Notes under the pieces: generated by a model
What the model was told of the DNA's origin: nothing
Seen by the model: only the letters and a program-made list of their open reading frames with translations
The model's database searches: none
Program-made: the position numbers and the translations under genes
Shown: positions 1 through 3,636 of the stretch, piece by piece
How the letters are laid out: each line of letters starts with the position of its first letter
Position numbering within the stretch: the first letter of the stretch is position 1
Origin: Phycisphaerales bacterium
GTDB lineage: Bacteria; Planctomycetota; Phycisphaerae; Phycisphaerales; UBA1924
Direction: 5' to 3'
Length of the DNA stretch: 5,743 bases
NCBI GenBank assembly: GCA_030680655.1
Contig: JAUXUZ010000443.1
Coordinates: 1 to 5,743 of the forward strand

Positions 1-283
1 TCGATGAAGGCCGATCCAATAGGTCGTGGTGGCCGCAACGCCCGACAGAAAACTCGTATGAATCCAGGCCTGCTCGGCGGTGCTGCGGATGGACGCGAGA
101 TGTCCGCCGAGACTCTGGGCGTAAGCCTCCGCGGCCGTCCACGAAGACAAGTCCGGAGACAAGAAATACGTGTGGCAGTTCGAGGGGTTTGTGAACGACT
201 GCCCGCGCGCCGGGTGCGCACGCACACACGCCAAGGGCTGCGAGTGCCCCGGCCAACACGCGGACGGATACAACTCGGCTCAT
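1..283 (-). CDS. Secreted C-type-lectin-like domain protein, N-terminal part, with an apparent frameshift; runs off the left edge
   Basis: The start is the ATG at 283-281, chosen because a perfect GGAGG lies 6 bases upstream and the first 28 residues form a classic signal peptide (MSRVVSVRVLAGALAALGVC, then an ARA cleavage site). The same frame downstream gives an Arg-rich sequence resembling nothing. The +1 frame, however, reads as the first half of a C-type-lectin-like fold: NPSNCHTYFL, then SSWTAAEAYAQSLGGHLASI, then STAEQAW and finally YWIGLHR at the window edge. The W..A...A..LGGHLASI..E..W....WIGL pattern is the family hallmark. The two frames must join near 190-203; one extra base there, or loss of a dinucleotide in the GTGTGTGCGTGC stretch at 216-231, would explain it. 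Such domains occur in planctomycete exported proteins and bind sugars or other ligands, or serve as a scaffold. Because the second half is missing, ligand-binding residues cannot be judged. It is either a recent pseudogene or a sequencing or assembly error. Confidence 0.72.
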   Translation of the reverse strand, partial: MSRVVSVRVLAGALAALGVCACAPGARAVVHKPLELPHVFLVSGLVFVDGRGGLRPESRRTSRVHPQHRRAGLDSYEFSVGRCGHHDLLDRPSS

Positions 284-289
284 CTCAAA

Positions 290-294
290 CCTCC
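290..294 (-). promoter_or_regulatory. Strong ribosome binding site of the lectin-like gene
   Basis: On the minus strand the sequence reads TTGGAGGTTTGAGATG: GGAGG followed by 6 bases and the ATG at 283. This site fixes the start of the lectin-like gene in the signal-peptide frame rather than in the lectin frame, and so makes the frame conflict real. Confidence 0.7.
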
Positions 295-322
295 AAGCAA
301 CCCGCTCCCCGCGAGCCTCTCG

Positions 323-351
323 AATCTACCACAAGCGGGGGTGGGTGGCAA
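323..351 (-). promoter_or_regulatory. Candidate sigma-70 type promoter of the lectin-like gene
   Basis: On the minus strand TTGCCA (351-346) and TAGATT (328-323) are separated by exactly 17 bases. The -35 box keeps TTG and A, and the -10 box fits TANNNT. Transcription would start near 316, giving a leader of roughly 33 bases that contains the GGAGG. Found by eye; no transcription data. Confidence 0.45.
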
Positions 352-412
352 GGAGAATATGGCGACGGGTGGCCGGGCCGGCTCAATTCCTTCCAGCGGG
401 GCGTGGCGGCGG

Positions 413-664
413 CTTGCCGTCGATTCCCGCAGCCTTGGCGGCGATTCCCGGAGGCCTGGCGTTGATTCCCGCGGGGTTGCCGTTGATTCCCAGCGCTCCG
501 CCGTCAATTGGATTTGCCCTGCTGTCAATCAACGGCGCTCTGCCGTCAATTGTCTTTGGCCTGCCGCTGATCGACGGCACCCTGCCGTCTCTTCACGGCG
601 CCTTGCCGTCGATTGATTTTGCCCTGCCGTCGATTGATTTTGCCTTGCCGAACCGATCTCTGTG
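413..664. repeat. Degenerate 21-bp tandem repeat array, 12 units, no indels
   Basis: Units begin at 413, 434, 455, 476, 497, 518, 539, 560, 581, 602, 623 and 644, each exactly 21 bases after the last. The conserved core is TGCCGTCGATT (columns 3-13). The G in columns 4 and 7 is present in all 12 units, T in column 3 and C in column 6 in 11, while columns 14-19 vary. Units 10 and 11 differ by one base; unit 12 keeps only the first seven columns well. The period equals 7 codons and two turns of B-DNA. In one plus frame it encodes a heptapeptide close to LPSIDFA in every unit; other frames on both strands are also open. It may be a minisatellite, a helically phased protein-binding array upstream of the lectin promoter, or part of a repetitive small protein. 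The repeat itself is certain; its role is not. Confidence 0.9.
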
Positions 665-686
665 CGGGGTTTGAAGGGGGGTCGCT

Positions 687-775
687 CGGATCGCTGCGCA
701 CGGATCGTGCGTGAACGTGGGGGGATCGTGGGCACAACGCGCCTTGATCCGTGCCGATCCGTGTCAATCCGAGGC
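687..775. repeat. Short direct and inverted repeats with a GATCCGTG core
   Basis: The right half has three 10-bp units in tandem: GATCCGTGCC (746-755), GATCCGTGTC (756-765) and AATCCGAGGC (766-775). The left half carries three looser copies in the opposite orientation: CGGATCGCTGCG (687-698), CGGATCGTGCG (701-711) and GGGATCGTGGG (722-732). GCACGGATC (698-706) is an exact inverted match to GATCCGTGC (746-754), so the region could fold into an imperfect hairpin with a loop of about 39 bases. No T-tract follows, so it does not look like an ordinary terminator. It may be a scattered intergenic repeat family. Confidence 0.55.
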
Positions 776-891
776 CTGCCTTGGGATTGGCTCGAAGGTC
801 TGAGGGACGAGTCGCCAGTCACGAGCAGGGAGTCGGGACCGGCCCGATAACGCTTGGATGGGGCGCGGGGCGGGCGGTGCAGTGGACAGCT

Positions 892-913
892 GGCCGCATC
901 GGTTCGTGCGGCC
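892..913 (-). terminator. Hairpin just after coaX, possible terminator
   Basis: GGCCGCA (892-898) and TGCGGCC (907-913) form a perfect 7-bp GC-rich stem with an 8-base loop, starting 4 bases after the coaX stop codon on the minus strand. No U-run follows, so it may be a 3'-end stabiliser or a U-less terminator rather than a classical intrinsic terminator. Confidence 0.45.
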
Positions 914-917
914 CGCG

Positions 918-1859
918 TTACTCCCCGTCGCCTTCATCTTCGCGGCCGAACTCGTCGAGCGCTTCATCGCCGCCCGCAGCGCTGTTCCCTTGCAGCAGCG
1001 TCCAGGCGGCGACCATGCCCACCAGTTGCAAGTCGGGCACGATGTGCTCGACCAGGTCATCGCCCGCGCCAGCGATGCGCGGGTCAAACAGCAGCGGGGC
1101 ATCGCCGCCGGTGGCGATCACGCGCGGGTAGCTCCCCGCCGCCTCGGCGAACTTCTCAACCTGCCAGCGCACAAGGCCGCGTACGGCGTTGAGCGTTCCC
1201 AGCAGCATCGCCTGCTCGGTGTTCTTGCCCATTGCGCCTTTGACCTCGTCGGTGGTGATCCAGGCGGTGTCGTCACCCTTGCGCGGCGGCAGCACGCTCG
1301 GGAGGGCGGAGGTGCCACCGTGCATCGACTTGAGCATGAGCCCCACGCCCGGCGCGATCGCGCCACCTTGAAAGACCGCGTGCGCATCGACGAAGTCGAC
1401 CGTCACGCACGTGCCCGCGTCGATCACCGCGCAGGCTGCGCCGCCCGAGCGGGCCGACGCGGCGAGCGCGCAGAGCAGCCGGTCAACGCCGACGGTGCTC
1501 CCCGAGCCCTGCACATCCATGACCACGGGCACCCGCACCGTGCCGCCCGAGCCGTTCCCCAGGCGCGTGATGGCCAGGCCGCTCGTGCCTCCCCCTCTCC
1601 CCAGCCCCCCCAACGCGGCGGTGATCCGCGGCAGCAGCGCATCGTTGACGCTCGCCACCAGCACCTGCGAGCGGGAGGCATCCAGACCATCGGCCGCGGC
1701 ACGGACCGCGCTCTCGAGCGAGCCGGCGGCGGCGTTCTCGACCACCACCGAGGGCTCGACGACCGCCTTGGCGAATTCTCCCCCTGGACCTTTCGCGATG
1801 GCGATGCGCGTGCGTGTGTTGCCGACCGAGACCAGCACCAGCGTTGTCACTTGGCTCAT
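918..1859 (-). CDS. coaX: Type III pantothenate kinase (CoaX), 313 residues
   Basis: It phosphorylates pantothenate with ATP to 4'-phosphopantothenate, the first step of coenzyme A synthesis, in the cytoplasm. It belongs to the ASKHA fold; type III enzymes resist CoA feedback inhibition and need a monovalent cation. Family motifs appear in order: the N-terminal phosphate loop LVSVGNTRTR (9-18); GVDR (124-127), whose Asp126 matches the proposed catalytic base; IDAGTCVTVD (146-155); GGAIAPG (165-171); SALP (184-187); TDEVKGAMG (203-211); and VIATGGDAPLL (247-257). Length is slightly above the usual 250-270, from an insertion at 84-106 and an acidic tail after 290. The key oddity is Ser11 where the family normally has Asp (DxGNT). 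The ATG at 1859 places the first motif at the usual distance from the N-terminus; the open frame upstream is low complexity. No Shine-Dalgarno is seen. The gene is divergent from the next one. A divergent CoaX relative with altered activity is the main alternative. Confidence 0.9.
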   Translation of the reverse strand: MSQVTTLVLVSVGNTRTRIAIAKGPGGEFAKAVVEPSVVVENAAAGSLESAVRAAADGLDASRSQVLVASVNDALLPRITAALGGLGRGGGTSGLAITRLGNGSGGTVRVPVVMDVQGSGSTVGVDRLLCALAASARSGGAACAVIDAGTCVTVDFVDAHAVFQGGAIAPGVGLMLKSMHGGTSALPSVLPPRKGDDTAWITTDEVKGAMGKNTEQAMLLGTLNAVRGLVRWQVEKFAEAAGSYPRVIATGGDAPLLFDPRIAGAGDDLVEHIVPDLQLVGMVAAWTLLQGNSAAGGDEALDEFGREDEGDGE

Positions 1860-1864
1860 GGTTG

Positions 1865-1870
1865 ACGGTA
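1865..1870 (-). promoter_or_regulatory. Candidate -10 box of coaX, leaderless-type placement
   Basis: On the minus strand TACCGT (1870-1865) is followed by CAACC and then the coaX ATG. With a TANNNT box 5 bases before the start codon and no Shine-Dalgarno, the transcript could begin at or next to the ATG. No good -35 is seen at 16-18 bases upstream, and TANNNT is common by chance. Confidence 0.25.
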
Positions 1871-1922
1871 CGCTCGCCCGCGCTGGATGAACGTGCCGCG
1901 GCGTTGGCGCGGTTCTCCTTAC

Positions 1923-1928
1923 TATGCT
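1923..1928 (+). promoter_or_regulatory. Candidate -10 box deciding a leaderless GTG start
   Basis: TATGCT is followed by CTCCCC and then the GTG at 1935. The 6-base gap is the distance expected between a -10 hexamer and the transcription start, so the mRNA would begin at the GTG itself. This argues for GTG 1935 rather than the in-frame ATG at 1887, which would put the box inside the coding region. A TTGGCG at 1904-1909 is only 13 bases away, too close for a standard -35. Confidence 0.35.
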
Positions 1929-1934
1929 CTCCCC

Positions 1935-3377
1935 GTGGCCCGAGCCCGCGTAGACACATCGATCAAGCGCCAGACCGCACCGGTTGAAGGTGGGGGCGGG
2001 GGTGGGGACTTTGATTTTCCGCTGGGCGTCTACCCCGTCGAGCCGCTGACGCCGATCGAGGGGTACACCATCGCGTTCGAGTCGGCCGACGATGGCCCGC
2101 CGGCGGGAGGTGGTGGGGGTGGGAGTGGTGGTGGGCGCGGCACGGGTGATCAGGAACCCGACGAAGAAGACGATGAGCCGTGGCGCACGGGCGGTGGGGG
2201 GCGCGGTGAGGCGGGCCAAGAGCGCGCCGGCGACGGCCTCACGGGTTTCGACGATGGCATCGGCGATGGTCTTGAGGATGAGGACCTTGAGCCGTGGCCC
2301 GACCGGTACGTCTTCGACATCAACATCCGGGCCTCGCGCGTCGAGAGCCTCTGCCGCCAGCTCTACGCGCTGCTGCCTGGGCGCGTCTTCCCGATCCTGG
2401 ATGTGATGGGCAACGATGGCTACCGCGAGATCGACCCGTACATCGCCTACGACCTGGTCGGGCTGGAGCGGTTCCTCGAGGCCCTGCGCCGCTTTCGCGG
2501 CTGGTTCTTCGAGGATGGCATGGTCGGCTTCGGCGCGATGAGCGAAGAGCCCTTCGTCTACATCTTCGTCGACGAGCACAAGATCGTGACGGTGCGCGTC
2601 GCGGCGGGCGCCAAGGAGCAGGTCGAGAAGATCCTTACGGCGTTCGACCTTGAAGAGGTGGACAAGATCGCCGGTGCCGACGCGGCGGTGCACGAGCACC
2701 GCGGTGTGCTCGATGCGCCGAGCAACCGGCCCGACCTGCTGACCCACGACGAGATCGTCGAGCAGCTGCGCGACGACTGGGGCCTGACGCTCAACGTCGA
2801 TCCGTTCAACAACAACGATGAGCACGGCAACGCGCTGGGCATGGTCCCCTGGCGGTGCGTCGTGCGCGTGTTCGATGAGGGTGGCGAGGTGCGCTACACC
2901 GAGTCGTTCCTCGCGGCCGAGAGCCTGCAGAACGCCTCCGAACTGGCGATCTCGGCGGCCGAGTCGCTCTTGAGCGGCGATGACCCGACCACATCACCTG
3001 GACTGGACAATGAATCTGACCTGGACTTCGGCGACCCGCTGACACCTCCGCCGTCCACGGGCAAGTCACCCGACAGGCCGTCCACACCACCCGGAGAATT
3101 CCCATCGCGGGGATTGGGGAGAACCGGTGGACAATCTGTCGATAAGCCGGGTCGGCCCGGGCGCGCGGATGCAGGGATTACCCCCGGTGACCGCGACAGC
3201 GGCGGAGGGATGGATGAGATTCCATTGGATGATCTCTCGCTGGATATGGAGGAATTCGACATCTTGGTTGCCGATCGGATCCGACCGGAAGATGCCGACC
3301 AGTTCCCCGCTCTGGTCGCCAAACGGCCACTGGACCTCAAAACCAGCCGGGTTATCGCGGCCCGCTGGATGGAGTAA
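1935..3377 (+). CDS. Unrecognised acidic protein with Gly-rich N-terminus, folded core and disordered tail, 480 residues
   Basis: I do not recognise the family. Three parts are visible. Residues 1-122 are low complexity: runs of Gly at 19-24 and about 57-67, then Asp/Glu-rich stretches such as EPDEEDDEPW. Residues 123-347 look folded, with mixed helix and strand, starting DRYVFDINIRASRVESLCRQ and including PVFYIFVDEHKIVTVRV-like strands (actual text FVYIFVDEHKIVTVRV) and a helix AKEQVEKILTAFDLEEVDKI. Residues 348-480 are Pro/Gly/Ser/Asp-rich and end in a more ordered acidic block (DEIPLDDLSLDMEEFDIL) followed by a basic helix-like stretch (LVAKRPLDLKTSRVIAARW). There is no signal peptide or membrane segment, so it is probably cytoplasmic. 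Codons in the core are almost all G/C-ending (3 of 44 sampled end in A/T), confirming coding; in the last 94 codons 33 end in A/T. Start: GTG 1935 is preferred; ATG 1887 would add 16 residues. It is transcribed divergently from coaX. Confidence 0.75.
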   Translation: MARARVDTSIKRQTAPVEGGGGGGDFDFPLGVYPVEPLTPIEGYTIAFESADDGPPAGGGGGGSGGGRGTGDQEPDEEDDEPWRTGGGGRGEAGQERAGDGLTGFDDGIGDGLEDEDLEPWPDRYVFDINIRASRVESLCRQLYALLPGRVFPILDVMGNDGYREIDPYIAYDLVGLERFLEALRRFRGWFFEDGMVGFGAMSEEPFVYIFVDEHKIVTVRVAAGAKEQVEKILTAFDLEEVDKIAGADAAVHEHRGVLDAPSNRPDLLTHDEIVEQLRDDWGLTLNVDPFNNNDEHGNALGMVPWRCVVRVFDEGGEVRYTESFLAAESLQNASELAISAAESLLSGDDPTTSPGLDNESDLDFGDPLTPPPSTGKSPDRPSTPPGEFPSRGLGRTGGQSVDKPGRPGRADAGITPGDRDSGGGMDEIPLDDLSLDMEEFDILVADRIRPEDADQFPALVAKRPLDLKTSRVIAARWME

Positions 3378-3398
3378 GGGTGAAGGAGCTTCGCCCTT
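3376..3398 (+). terminator. Hairpin starting inside the stop codon, possible terminator
   Basis: AAGGGTGAAG (3376-3385) pairs with CTTCGCCCTT (3389-3398) over 10 base pairs, one of them U-G, with a GAG loop. The first two stem bases are the last two of the TAA stop of the upstream gene. GC-rich sequence follows rather than a U-tract, so efficiency as an intrinsic terminator is uncertain; it could also protect the 3' end. Confidence 0.5.
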
Positions 3399-3519
3399 CG
3401 GGTCGGGTGCTGGTACCGGCAATTGTGCGTCAGAGCGAGGGGGCAGGGGGTCAGAACGCGGGGTGGCTTTTGTCGGCCGAGTCGCTCCAAGTCTTTGGGG
3501 GAGCGAGGGTTGCGAAAGA

Positions 3520-3539
3520 GGGGTTGGGGGCTGGGCGGG
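3520..3539 (+). other. G-quadruplex motif upstream of the STN-domain gene
   Basis: Four G-runs of 4, 5, 3 and 3 are separated by loops TT, CT and C, a three-tetrad G-quadruplex pattern with very short loops on the plus strand. It lies 11 bases before the candidate -35 box at 3551. The preceding intergenic sequence (3439-3509) also carries several G-runs. Folding is predicted from pattern only. Confidence 0.55.
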
Positions 3540-3550
3540 TAAGTTGGCGT

Positions 3551-3579
3551 TTGCCTTTCTCGGCGGGAGCCGTTACCTT
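3551..3579 (+). promoter_or_regulatory. Candidate promoter of the STN-domain gene
   Basis: TTGCCT (3551-3556) and TACCTT (3574-3579) are separated by 17 bases; the first keeps TTG and the second fits TANNNT. Transcription would begin near 3586, leaving a leader of about 50 bases with the GGAG at 3625. Weak matches, placed by eye. Confidence 0.35.
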
Positions 3580-3624
3580 CCCGTCCTTTGCCGGGCCGGG
3601 ATGGACTCGAAACCGGCCGGATAC

Positions 3625-3628
3625 GGAG
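3625..3628 (+). promoter_or_regulatory. Ribosome binding site deciding the ATG 3637 start
   Basis: GGAG lies 8 bases before the ATG at 3637. The other in-frame ATG at 3601 has no comparable site and would put 12 extra residues ahead of a well-formed signal peptide. Confidence 0.6.
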
Positions 3629-3636
3629 TCCTCTGC

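Larger units (their letters stand above)
284..917. other. Long intergenic region without a convincing gene
   Basis: This stretch lies downstream of coaX and upstream of the lectin-like gene, both on the minus strand. It holds, from left to right, the lectin promoter, the twelve-unit 21-bp array, the GATCCGTG direct and inverted repeats, and the hairpin after coaX. Several frames stay open on both strands, but they are low-complexity (Arg/Ser/Pro or Leu/Pro/Ile rich), have poor starts, and most are open only because the repeat period is a multiple of three. I see no tRNA, rRNA or mobile element in it. Confidence 0.6.

Noticed and set aside
280..528. Minus-strand frame whose TGA overlaps the lectin ATG, suggesting translational coupling
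   Set aside because: It starts at a TTG inside the 21-bp array, has no ribosome binding site, and a good promoter for the lectin gene lies within it. The overlap looks accidental.
413..664. CRISPR-like array
   Set aside because: The conserved part is only 11 bases, the variable part about 10, units are degenerate, and there are no cas genes or leader.
765..789. CAATCC ... GGATTG hairpin as a terminator
   Set aside because: Six-base stem with interrupted inner pairing, no U-tract, and more than 120 bases from the coaX stop on the minus strand, where a better hairpin (892-913) exists.
858..1865. 335-codon plus-strand open frame opposite coaX
   Set aside because: It is antisense to clear CoaX motifs and its protein is Arg/His/Ala-rich low complexity typical of the reverse of a GC-rich gene.
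1860..2825. Upstream extension of the coaX frame to 635 codons
   Set aside because: The extension overlaps the well-coded divergent gene in antisense; the CoaX first motif needs to be near the N-terminus, which ATG 1859 provides.
2894..3490. 198-codon minus-strand frame opposite the end of the acidic protein
   Set aside because: Ser/Pro/Arg-rich with no motif, no ribosome binding site, and antisense to a frame with better coding character.
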